64,000 nucleotides of DNA from Pararge aegeria (lineage: Eukaryota; Arthropoda; Insecta; Lepidoptera; Nymphalidae). Both the position numbers and the translations under genes were made by a program. Below the pieces are notes generated by a model. It searched no databases, was not told the DNA's origin, and saw only the letters and a program-made list of their open reading frames with translations. Below, one piece after another: positions 54,691 to 64,000 of this stretch. The DNA lies in NCBI RefSeq assembly GCF_905163445.1, contig NC_053182.1:682001-746000 (forward strand), read 5' to 3'. Positions within the stretch are counted from its first letter, which is position 1. Each line of letters opens with the position of its first letter.

Positions 54691-55619
54691 TAGTTGTCGA
54701 AGCGAAATGATAAGTTATAACTTCTTAGTTATCTAACCTAAGAAATTTCATCAATTTAGCACGAAATTCTATTTTAGTTATATGCTCTAGGTACAAGTAC
54801 CCTATAGGAATCTAGGTATGACTGAGCAAATCTATATGGCTAGATCTACTGATGAAAGCTAACATGGAAAAAGACCGATGGACCATGAAAGTTTAGATCC
54901 TAAGATGAAGTGAAGGAATTTCAACATTGAAAATGCATTGTTGTTAGCCGCACTAGCAGCGATGCATAATTTGTACTGTGGTTTATTTAGTTGTCTCTTC
55001 TTAGTAGAATTAACTATAATTAAAATATAAAAAACTTTTTTATAGCAGCTTTTCAGCAAACCTTTTCTTTTGATTTCCATATAATGGTGTACAACAGTTT
55101 TGAGAGTCCGCCATATTGGATTTAAAATTTTTGCCACCATTGTTAACAGTTCATTGTCAGTTAAACGTAATGTATATGCAAAACTTCCGCTTAAACAGAT
55201 ATCAAAAGTAGTTCAAAATTTAGTTTCATAATTTGACCCACACTGACATGGCCAGTAACGAAATAAAAGCTTGCATAAAATGTATGATTAAAGGACATTT
55301 GATGCCATTTTAACCACGCAAAAAAACGCATGAAAGGAGAATCCTGGCTGAATAATCCGCTCTATTGGTTTAATATAATCCGCTTAGTACTTCAAGAAAC
55401 TGAAGTTGAACTTTTTCTTTAGAAAATGCACATAGAAAGAATCGTACACATACTTAAAACAAATCACCACAGGAGTAAATCACTATAAGTCTAGTAGTAG
55501 TAATTAACAATACATTTTATAATATTAATGAAGTTTATAATATTTCATGTTTATTCTTTAAAATAATTGTTTTATAAATATAACCTAAAATAAACTATTT
55601 AAAACTAAATAAAATATAA

Positions 55620-55810
55620 AACGTCCTCGAAACCACCGCAGCGAGGCACCGTTCCTAAGATGCTGGTAGCATTGCCCCTTTGGATGGGCAAACTAATTCG
55701 CTGGCCAAGGTAATTGCCCGCTCTAGGATCCCCGGTAGACTCGATAACCCTTTTCGATAATTGTTTGAAAAGGGCTCTTGCCTCCGGACCCCGAGGTCCT
55801 AAAGTCTCTA
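55620..55810 (-). pseudogene. Remnant of a mobile-element ORF
   Basis: On the minus strand about 65 codons are open in a GC-richer patch: ...ETLGPRGPEARALFKQLSKR, GDPRAGNYLGQRI, QRGNATSILGTVPR.... This DPRAG..QRI..QRGNA pattern is one I recall from ORFs repeated in many animal genomes, probably part of a transposable element; the class was not determined. No start codon or neighbouring domain is visible. A TAA-rich AT flank ends it on both sides. Confidence 0.5.
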
Positions 55811-55974
55811 CTCCAAAAGAAATATTTTATAATTAGTTTAATTATGACATTTAATGTACTATTTCTAAATAATTAACTTTAGTCTGTAAAATATAAAACA
55901 CTGTAATTGTTGCACGCCCAAAGAGGCAATACATTGGGACTTCATGCTTATAATTCTATCCAACCTAACCTGCT

Positions 55975-56115
55975 TTACTTTACTGCAAAGTGCGTGGTTG
56001 CGGGTGTAATTACAGGTACACTAGCAACCATCTGTTGATGGACAGAGGGCAGTAAGTTTTAGGAAGAGTTTTCCACTTACCATCAAGTAGCCGTGTGCTT
56101 GGTACGTCTATTTAT
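55975..56115. repeat. Interspersed repeat, family L, copy 2
   Basis: tggttgcgggtgtaattaca, gtttaggaag-like middle and ccacttaccatcaagtagcc match family L read in reverse. Confidence 0.45.
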
Positions 56116-56299
56116 ATTTATAAAAAAAGGAAGAGCAAGTAGTCCATCGAGTGAGTCAGTAACATCGACAAATAATACAACAGATATACTTTTGGTAAAT
56201 ATATTTCGTTCTGAAAGCATAATATGGGCAACTAGATTAAAATGTATTATTTTTATACATTAAAGGAAAGATCCTCTAAGTTCAAATTCTTATAACGGC

Positions 56300-56475
56300 A
56301 CAGAGACTGAGAACTCGGAGAAAATGGAGAGAGATAAACCAAATTGCATTTGTGCTCTAAACAAACAGCCCGAGGCAGCGCAGGAATAAACAGCGTCGCT
56401 TATTGAAAACCTATATTTGTGTTCCAGAAGTCTTGCTGAAACACAAATATTAGCGAAATGAGAACTTATAAGCAG
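56300..56475 (+). repeat. Direct repeat N, copy 2
   Basis: agagataaaccaaattgcat then ttgtgctctaaa, aggaataaacagcgtcgctt and gaaaacctatatttgtgttc match copy 1. Confidence 0.65.
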
Positions 56476-57084
56476 CGAAATCAATTTATTTAGAAATTGT
56501 ATTTAGTTTAACAATAGTGCTGTTCCAATAGAACACAAAACTTACACCAAACAAACTGACCGGATTAAATTCTTGCCGTTATCACTAAGTAATATTGTAA
56601 GCATGGCGCTTCAATAATAGTCTATTACAGTCCTATAAATGTAGATATAATAAGTGCAGTACTTTTTAAAAATGTCAATAATTATTTCGCTTTTCTGCAC
56701 ATTCACGATTATAATAAAGACATAAATGTTCTCCAACATTGATAGGAGAGAAAATAACAAGGAAATCATATTATTATTTGGCACTTTTCTTTGGTATCGC
56801 ATTTAAAGGAATGTCACCAGTTAGGTTTCGGTTTTCTAAGTAACCCGCGGGATTCTGAATGTTTTTTCCCCGATAAAAAGGTTCTGTCCATCTCTAGGAA
56901 GCGGGCTATCCCTATTCCACCGGTTTTACTAGCTATGCATGGTTGACAAAGTCATTTATTTAAACCTCGCAGCTCAAAATATCATCACGATTAACATAGG
57001 TAACAACCATGAACAAAAACATTTTTTAATAATGGTATGGGCTCAAATGGTTGGGGACCCGGTTTCACTTATTCTCAACATCAT

Positions 57085-57130
57085 TCATCGTTACCAACCC
57101 AATAGCGGCCAACTACAGGGCACGGCACAC
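57085..57130 (-). mobile_element. SINE family A 3' end fragment
   Basis: ttaccaacccaatagcggcc then aactacagggcac is the reverse complement of the A tail region. It sits directly before another SINE copy. Confidence 0.55.
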
Positions 57131-57189
57131 ATAAGCCAAGTGCGAATTGGTATTAAGGTATACCATAATTCACATTCTTTTTTAAAACA

Positions 57190-57365
57190 TTATTGGGAAA
57201 TCACAGGTAGTGTGTTTGCAAAAGACGTTTTCCTTTATTGTCAAAGCACGTGATATTTAATTGCTTAAAATGCTAATAACTCTGAAAAGTTAATGTTACG
57301 TGCAGTGAATCGTACTCGGTCTCCCTGACAGTGAACTAACTAGCACTAACTACTAGGCTATAGCC
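57190..57365 (-). mobile_element. SINE related to family A, second subtype
   Basis: aatgctaataactctgaaaa then gttaatgtta and tagtgctagttag-type head match 29095-29290. Degenerate. Confidence 0.45.
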
Positions 57366-57667
57366 GCTTAATTTACAAGAAAACCATTATGGGAAAAAGG
57401 ACTGCTGCATTCTGTCAGTATATTTATTGCATTACATATCACTTCAAGGCAGGTTCTAAGATATGTATAACAGTTAAGTATTTTTCACATTCTCCTGAAA
57501 AGCAAGTGGGTCGACGATGAAACAGGTTTTGTATCAACCACGTACGAGTATAATTTCAAAGCAAGTTTTATAGGCCAGAGTTGCGTTTTTGCAATAATTG
57601 AACGACGAAAAATTTATTTGTGTTTTTCAGTACAGGAGATTTTAATAAAAAAACATCAGTAGCTTAT

Positions 57668-57800
57668 TACAGAAAACTAATGGAGTAGAGGCCTTTCCGG
57701 ATGGGTGGATTAGCCCATAATCACTACGCTGGCGGGCAGGTTTGTGAATTTGTAGATGTTAGCAGTAGCAGAGAGGATGCTGGCGTCCATGAGAAGAAGA
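57668..57800. repeat. Interspersed repeat, family G
   Basis: aggcctttccggatgggtgg then attagcccataatcac and ctggcgggcaggtttgtg match 21600 and 43024. Confidence 0.5.
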
Positions 57801-58619
57801 GGGTGGACACAACTTAATTCTGAATGAACGTCACCACACGGCATTTATAAAAAATTCTTCCCGAAAGCCTATATCACACAATACCCATAGAACAGGTCCA
57901 TATCTGCCTAACTAAGGTTTACACATTGAAAACATCTTTTTTACTACTAAGGTTCATCTTTTTTTCTCAATCAAACCAGTTCAGCGACCTTGATGAAATT
58001 AGAATGTTTAAAGTTACAAGTATGCATCCTCTGCAAGCCATTTTGAAAGGTAAAGTCCTGTAGGGATGTAGGGATACTACCGCAGATTTAGATGGCAGAT
58101 TGTAGTGGGAAATAACTCAGCAGTTGCTCCTTTGATACATCTACGAGTATATTTACTAAACTTAGCAACTCTGTTAATAAAAAAAACATTAATTGCATTG
58201 CAATTTCGATGTAATTTATCTATAACTTTGGCTTTTATGAGTCAGAAATTGCCTTTGGATTGTTATGAAAGTTAAGCTATAGCTTACAATGAATGTGTTT
58301 GCAGTAAGATAACTATTAAAAAAATCATTTACTTTCTATACGCGCCACGATTTTGCATGGAAACAATTCTATTCTGTTCTATGTTCAAAGGCGTGCATCT
58401 ATAACAATGAGGTTTATCGCCGGCTCCGAGTAACAACTGACAGCGGCCATTGCTTCAGCATTGAACGGTCGCCGGATCGGTGTAACACTGGCTCATTTGT
58501 TCCGCTGACTACAGCATAAACACCGCAGGATACTGTCACACTGGCGCACCACTTGGCTTGCGAGCACTACGGATTTATATCATGTACTTTAGGTATTCGA
58601 CCGAGAAACAGACAGATAT

Positions 58620-58760
58620 TACCAACGCCCTGGTGCGTTGGTGAGCGCTTTATGCGGTGTTCTTATAAGTGGGTGGTCCGGAGTTTAATCCCAGACAAGT
58701 TAATATTAATTTTGTAAATGTTCAATTTCTGGATATAATAATTTCTGTTATAAATACCTA
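58620..58760 (+). mobile_element. SINE family E head
   Basis: gccctggtgcgttggtgagc, gtggtccggagtttaatccc and gttcaatttctgg form the tRNA-derived head without the body. Confidence 0.5.
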
Positions 58761-58805
58761 ATTTAATATGTTCCGCTATAGATACTAGTAAACGTGCAGT
58801 AGAAT

Positions 58806-58960
58806 AAAGAAAACAGACAGACAGATTCCACTGATAACTCAGCAAGACACTCTAGAGTTATTTACTTCCAATATCAAAATTTTACAATTTAACAATAATT
58901 AATAAATTTTTGAGTTGAAACTGAGTTGCTTGCTTCCAAACATCAAACAACAACATCGTC
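58806..58960 (-). mobile_element. LINE 3' UTR fragment, degenerate
   Basis: agattccactgataactcag then caag, aatatcaaaattttacaatt and gagttgcttgcttccaaaca match the 34313 fragment. Confidence 0.6.
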
Positions 58961-59017
58961 GCACTACCATGTTTGTATGCATCAAAAGTGCCTTAAAAAG
59001 GCCTATTTTCCTAGTAG

Positions 59018-59335
59018 TAGAACTTTCTGCTATGCTATCTCTACCTGATCAAATCAGAAATGAGAAGATCCGTAAAAGAACTAGAGTTACTGACATAGCT
59101 CAGCGAGTCGCGAAGCTGAACCGATGGACGTTGGGGTCTTAAGGTGCTGGAATGGCGACCCCGCACTGGTAAGCGCAGCGTAGGGCGGTCCCCAACGAGG
59201 TGGACAGATGACATCAGGCGAATCGCTAGGAGCCGCTGCAGGCAAACGGCCCAGGACCGTGTATTGTGGAACTCCCTACAAAAGACTTATGTCCAGCAGT
59301 GGACGTCGATTGGTTGACATAATGATGATGATGAG
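59018..59335 (+). pseudogene. RTE-type LINE 3' end
   Basis: The frame reads LPDQIRNEKIRKRTRVTDIA then QRVAKLNRW, the end of an RTE reverse transcriptase protein. A deletion after that point removes the expected WAGHIVRR part; GVLRCWNGDP and GRSPTRWTDDIRRIARSRCR follow in another frame. The 3' end is cttatgtccagcagtggacg plus a TAATGATGATGAT tail. It lies 840 bp from an inverted relative. Confidence 0.75.
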
Positions 59336-59389
59336 AACTTTTTGTGACGTTTCGGGAAGTGCAAATGCAATAGTTATTTTTGCCGTGAA

Positions 59390-59465
59390 TTGCATTCCTG
59401 TGTCCCGCTCTGAAGAGCGTAGTTGCCGGTGTAACTCCCGGCACAAGAGGCTTAACACTGCCTCA
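59390..59465 (+). repeat. Interspersed repeat, family K
   Basis: gtcccgctctgaagagcgta then gttgccggtgtaact and gaggcttaacactgcctcag. Confidence 0.5.
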
Positions 59466-60177
59466 GGTTGATACACATAAGAGGCTGGAATACGTACAAC
59501 TCTGCAGATGTCTTTGGTGTACTAACTATTTAACTAACTATGGATAAAGTTTCACATCGTCTTTGAATGCAGAAAATTAGGTTGCTTTCCTTATAGTGGC
59601 AATTTTAGCCAGACAATGTTCGCCCAGCAATAGTGTTTGGTCATTCCCCAAAATAACAATATCGGTTTTCGATCTCCTGCCGCTTTTATTTCCAGCTGCC
59701 CGCCGCCTCTCGACTGCAACTAGTTTGCTTTTAAATTTCAGTATCTATTCAGACATTTATAAAAGAATCTTTAAAAAACTGACTTCTGCACTGCCTCACC
59801 GAGCGGAAATAATAATAAATCAATTTTAATAATTTACTGACATTTTTATCTTAGCTTATATTACAAACGTGTAAGTGTGTTCGACGGTTACTTAACACCG
59901 TTATAAACGCGGACGAAGAAGGCGAGCTATAACTAGTTAAGAATGAGAAACATTTATCATCTATCTATTTATTTAACTCTTTTGTACACCACTATGTAGT
60001 AAGGGAAACAAAAGAATAATTGAAATACAAAGACGGAAGTAGAATACAAAAGGCGGCCTTATCGCTTAGTAGCGATTTCTGGCAGACAACCTGAGGATTA
60101 GGAGGACAACATGAGCGAGAACGCACAGGTGGTGTACAATTATTATAAACCTACATTCAAATAGCTAAATACAAGTC

Positions 60178-60528
60178 ATCACCATCATCACATTAACCGA
60201 TAGACGTCCACTGCTGGACGTAGGTCTATTGTAGGGAGTTCCAAATTCCACGGTTCTGTGCCGCTTGGAACCAGCGGCTACCTGCGATGCGCTTAATGTC
60301 GTCTGTCCACCTCGTTGGGGGTCGACCAACGCTGAGCTTACCAGTTCGGGGCTGCCACTCCAGCACCTTGGGACCACGACGTCCATCCTTTCTCCGAACT
60401 ATGTGCCCGGTCCATTGCCACTTCAGCTTCGCGACTAGTTGAGCTATGTCGGTAACTCTGGTCTGATCGCGGAGAGATACTCCGAGCATAGCTCTCTCCA
60501 TCGCCCCCAAATACAAGTGCATAAACAA
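60178..60528 (-). pseudogene. RTE-type LINE C-terminal fragment
   Basis: A 100-codon frame on the minus strand reads LGAMERAMLGVSLRDQ, RVTDIAQLVAKLKWQWTGHI, GPKVLEWQPRTGKLSVGRPP and TRWTDDIKRIAGSRWFQAAQ, the conserved C-terminus of lepidopteran RTE proteins. About nine residues (IRNEEIRK-like) are missing after LRDQ. The 3' end (gtccactgctggacgtaggt on the plus strand) and a TGATGATG tail follow. It is strongly 5'-truncated, so it cannot move on its own. Confidence 0.85.
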
Positions 60529-60654
60529 AATTGCACAAATAAGAAAATATATAATAAATATATATAAAATAGCAAACTTATATATACCTACTCAATCATA
60601 TTGAGAACAAATACATAATAAAACTAAAAATAAACTAGGCACTAAAACTCTTAA

Positions 60655-60790
60655 TTCATGAGTCAGATAATATGCTTTTACCGCGTTTTAAATGTAAAAA
60701 GCGAATTTGCCTGACGAATACTTAGTGGGAGCGCATTCCACAATTCAATAGCTCGCACTGTAAACAATGGCACAAGAGAAAACATGTTTT
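60655..60790 (-). pseudogene. LINE C-terminal remnant (Jockey/CR1 supergroup)
   Basis: The minus strand encodes FSLVPLFTVRAIELWNALPL then SIRQANSLFTFKTR and a stop. The LWNxLPxxIR..NSLxxFK pattern is the usual end of ORF2 in CR1, Jockey and related LINEs. No RT motif is left. Confidence 0.6.
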
Positions 60791-61180
60791 TGACTCCTTA
60801 CGTGCTGGCCACTGGACATGGCACCTCGCGGAAATTCACGCGTTATTTCACGGATGGCACCTCCGCGCTGTTCACAGCTACCCATAGCATGCTTGGTTTA
60901 TTACTGTATATTTGTTTTAGTCACGAGATGCTTTTCCGTTCGCACCGATGTTAAAGTTTTTGTAATCAGGAAAGGTAAACTGCTAAGGTGGACACCCCAA
61001 ATCTATGCATAACCAACACATTTGAATGATTGTGCAATCGTGACTAGGCCGCACCAGTGCAACACACCAAATAAAAATATAAACTGCGTTTTAGTACACC
61101 GTACATCCAGTGTAAAAACTGAAACGATTTACTTCGAGTAATAAAACTAACTTGCTCGTAACAAAGTACGACTGCGATGC

Positions 61181-61495
61181 TCATTTCTGCCGCAAAGCAG
61201 CGTTGCTGTGTTCTGGCGTGGTTGCCGCTATAATGACGGCTTAACACTTATAAGTAATTAAAATATTACTTGATTCAACGGTGAAGGAAAACATCGTGTG
61301 GAAACCTGCATGCCTGAAAAATCTATATAATTTTCTCAAAGGTGTATGGAGTCCACCAATACGCACTGAGCCAGCGTGGTGGACTACGGCCTAAACCCTT
61401 TCTCATTGTGGTAGGAGACCCGTGCTCTGTAGTGGCCCGGTAATGGGTTGATGTGATGATGAGGTTTAACACCTACGCCTTACGCTGATGAATAC
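61181..61495 (+). repeat. Repeat family K split by a SINE
   Basis: The left part (61181-61247: tttctgccgcaaagcagcgt, ctggcgtggttgccgctata) continues after the SINE at 61466 (ttaacacctacgccttacgc). TTAACAC is present on both sides of the SINE. Confidence 0.65.
61248..61465 (+). mobile_element. SINE family A with target-site duplication
   Basis: 5'-truncated copy from ttataagtaattaaaatatt to the gatgtgatgatgag tail. The 7-bp TTAACAC at 61241-61247 and 61466-61472 is a direct duplication of the target. Confidence 0.87.
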
Positions 61496-61518
61496 AGGGC
61501 CGGGATGCCAGGATGGAT

Positions 61519-61772
61519 TGACGGCCGACTGGCCCTCACGGCAGCGACCCTGCTTTCTGAAGCCGTGGCTTTGATTCCCACGTAGAAAATGTTTGTGTGA
61601 AGAACATAAATGTTTTTAAGTGTCTGGGTGTTCATCTGTATCTTATAAGTATTTACGTATATTATTCATAAAAATATTCTTTTGCTATCGTAGTACCCAG
61701 AACACAAGCTACGCTTTCTTTAGAACTAGGTGGCTATGTGCGTATTGTCGTAGTATATTTAGTTATTTCTAC
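61519..61772 (+). mobile_element. SINE family B
   Basis: Head gacggccgactggccctcac, B-box gctttgattccca, body and gtagtatatttagttattt tail. Mildly degenerate. Confidence 0.82.
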
Positions 61773-61879
61773 GTAAGCCATCTGCTTGTTGTCCGACAAT
61801 AATCACTATAAAAGAATAGTTAACATTAAGGTGTCCTAATTACAACCGTATAATGTAAGCAACCAATTCGGATTTTCAA

Positions 61880-62405
61880 GGGGAAATGGAGAGCTTAAAA
61901 TATATGTAAAAACCTGGTAAATTTCATCTTGTTACATATTAAATGAAAGGTCTCGTAATCTATCTCGTAATCGTAATATAAAATTTTGAAAGTAAAAAGA
62001 CATTTGATGAGAACGCTTTTAACTCTTTCTTGAGAGAGATCTTGAAATATGATGTCTTTTGTGCTTTGCCAGATATATAAACTGCCAGAAGGGAGACAAA
62101 TTTTAATAGAGGAATGGAGGGTACATTGCTGAAGATCTGTTTGGTGTCGAGTATAAAGATTGAAGAAATTAGAAATTTAAACCATAAAGCTTCCCCATCT
62201 TTTTGCGGAGTATAGTAAATTAAGCTTAATTTTCATAATATATCATGGAATTTCGCATAGTAGCGTCTGCTATCCAATATTTGGAATACTGCCCTCAACA
62301 AATTTTTGAGACTTTAAATCCATACGAAAAAGGCAACATAATTATTGACAGAAGTAATTTTCGGAACCCTATTTACGCAACTCCGACTCGCATCTAACCG
62401 GCTTG
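61880..62405 (+). repeat. Interspersed repeat, family J, interrupted
   Basis: gttacatattaaatgaaagg then tctcgtaatct, and the end tcggaaccct..caactccgactcgcatctaa then ccggcttg, match the widespread J repeat seen in short form at 31850-32075. A MITE H copy lies inside. Confidence 0.5.
62120..62290 (-). mobile_element. MITE family H, half element inside repeat J
   Basis: On the minus strand it starts ccaaatattggatagcagac, has gcgaaattccatgatatatt then atgaaaattaagcttaattt, and ends acaccaaacagatcttcagc then aatgtaccc. The start is the inverted version of the 3' end of the 37625 copy. Confidence 0.65.
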
Positions 62406-64000
62406 CCCGTAATCGCGTAAAAAAACAACGTTTTAAAAGCAGCAAAAGTTTAGTCCGGGGATAGAAAAAATCTAGCCTGACCCATTTCCAGGTCGCATTA
62501 AGGCACCGTTTAAAAACTTGCTTACCTAATTCTCCGCTCACACTTAATGACGCCGTTCATTCGGTCGCGTTAACGACTGAGCGTATTGCACCTGCCGGCT
62601 ACACTAATGTTGTAGTCGAGGAGACCAGCAGTCACGTCAAAAGTATTACGTGTAATTAAATATTGAATAAAAGCAGGCGTTTTTTTGCGTAAATCAATAG
62701 ATATGTTTATGATTTCCCGTATTCCGCGTTAACCAGTGAATATATATCCCAACTTAAAGGTCATGTACGAGCTTCCCAGTAATGTAAACTTATTACCACG
62801 AGAATACCGTAATAATGATTCGGTCAATAAGTATTAATGACTCTGATTCTGATTTCGTACGCTCAGGTTGCCTTTAAAAGATCACTTTTAGTGATAAAGC
62901 CGCCTTTGCACCCAAGTGCTATTAGTATAAGTAGTTTCCTTGTGTTTTTTTCCTATTACGTTGTGTTGCAATCGTCTTTCAATTCTGTTCTATTCTGATC
63001 TTTGAAAATAGATAACGTAACTAATTACGAACTATAACTTTACAAATATTAAACTTTTAATAAACTCTATTATTAATAAAACATTTATTTAATTATGGTA
63101 TTTCATCTGGCTACGTTTTAGCTCATTAAGTTTCGATTACCAGTTATGATCTTATCAAAATCTTCGAATTTGAAACTCACTTCACTTCGCAAGTGCTTGC
63201 CAGGTGTTTAGAGAATATCATATCAAGGATATGTGAGATCGCTTTCGAAGTGATCTTTATCACTTAAGTGAGCTTCGATATCGAGCTGGCATTATTCAGA
63301 ATAGCCTTGCAGCTGAAACACCAACATAAGTGTGTTGCTATATTAAGTTAAAAATATATTTAGGATTAAAATTCATTAAACTGCTGCACATTAATATTAT
63401 TTAAAAAAGTTAATTTTTTTCTTGCTCCTTCGTATTTTTCAATCTTAAAAACTGCTTCAACAGACAACCCCCTCACTAGAACCAAAGAATGATCAATCCT
63501 AAACGACTTCAGAAGGACAAACCCCAACTCAATTAAGCAATAAAAACTAATCGACTGAGTTTATAGTATTTGCAAAAATACAATGGGTGAATACTGTAAT
63601 CATTCTTTATAATAAAAATCTGACCGTTCGTTCCTGCACTACAAACCATTACTACGAAAAACTCGAAACACAAACTAATTAGCCAATGAAAAATGCACCC
63701 ATTTACCATACGTATAAACGTCAAATTAAATCAACTCACTGCCGGCTTCATTACAACCATTAGATTAGCGGGAAAAAATTATTATTAATCGTGACAAGAG
63801 AGTGACAAGTCCACGACTGCACTTGTGTGAAGTGGGGAACAGAGTAATTACGTGGTATACCACGCGAACACGAATTTTTTATCGAATTCAAACCAACTGG
63901 AGGTTGAGTGCGTGCCGGAATACGCATAAAAGCGCTATTACACTAGCAAACTATGAACGTAAGAAATTATGATTGTTGGTGTTTTGTTAAGTGTAAGAAG
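62406..64000. other. AT-rich DNA, no gene recognised
   Basis: No repeat, RNA gene or coding frame was recognised up to the window end. Confidence 0.5.

Noticed and set aside
59907..59938. Helitron 3' end (acgcggacgaag..aactagt)
   Set aside because: Resembles the family but the cgcgggcaacag part is too degraded and no 5' part was seen.

Overview
The window looks like an intergenic or intronic stretch of a lepidopteran (butterfly or moth) nuclear genome. It is AT-rich and holds no recognisable complete host gene. It is crowded with repeats typical of Lepidoptera: tRNA-derived SINEs (one with a GATGAT tail, one with a TTTA tail), Helitron-like elements with conserved 3' ends of the type gaagtcgcgggcaacagCTAG|T, RTE-type and CR1/Jockey-supergroup LINE remnants, and a TIR-type MITE. 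Species cannot be named from the sequence alone. Family identities rest on comparing copies inside the window and on recall of known families; no database search was possible.

The one clearly intact genetic unit is a Jockey-like non-LTR retrotransposon on the + strand, about 6160-11200. It has a GC-rich 5' UTR, ORF1 (6441-7952, a Gag-like protein with three zinc knuckles), ORF2 (7952-10861, endonuclease plus reverse transcriptase), and a structured 3' UTR ending in AT-rich sequence with an AATAAA signal. Both ORFs are uninterrupted and all catalytic motifs that can be read are present, so the copy may be young and possibly competent. ORF1 and ORF2 are joined by a TAATG stop/start overlap. The first ORF1 ATG forms the loop of a perfect 10-bp hairpin, and a second in-frame ATG 36 nt downstream has a full Kozak match. 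These three features suggest translational control of the two products.

Layout: 1-5880 is mostly anonymous AT-rich DNA with a Helitron end, two SINEs and a small minisatellite. 5881-6160 is a GC-rich block of uncertain nature just upstream of the LINE. 11200-16400 is mostly anonymous, with a 22-bp perfect foldback at 12979-13028. 16470-23000 is repeat-dense: a Helitron with clean termini, a 5'-truncated LINE with candidate target-site duplications, a second Helitron, and a duplicated segment with a third Helitron at its junction. 23600-44800 is a patchwork of SINEs, MITEs, Helitron ends and paired low-copy repeats. 44800-54500 is sparser and carries one GC-rich exon-like segment on the minus strand (50462-50597). 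54500-62400 holds further LINE remnants, including two RTE 3' ends in opposite orientation, and nested insertions. The last 1.6 kb shows nothing recognisable.
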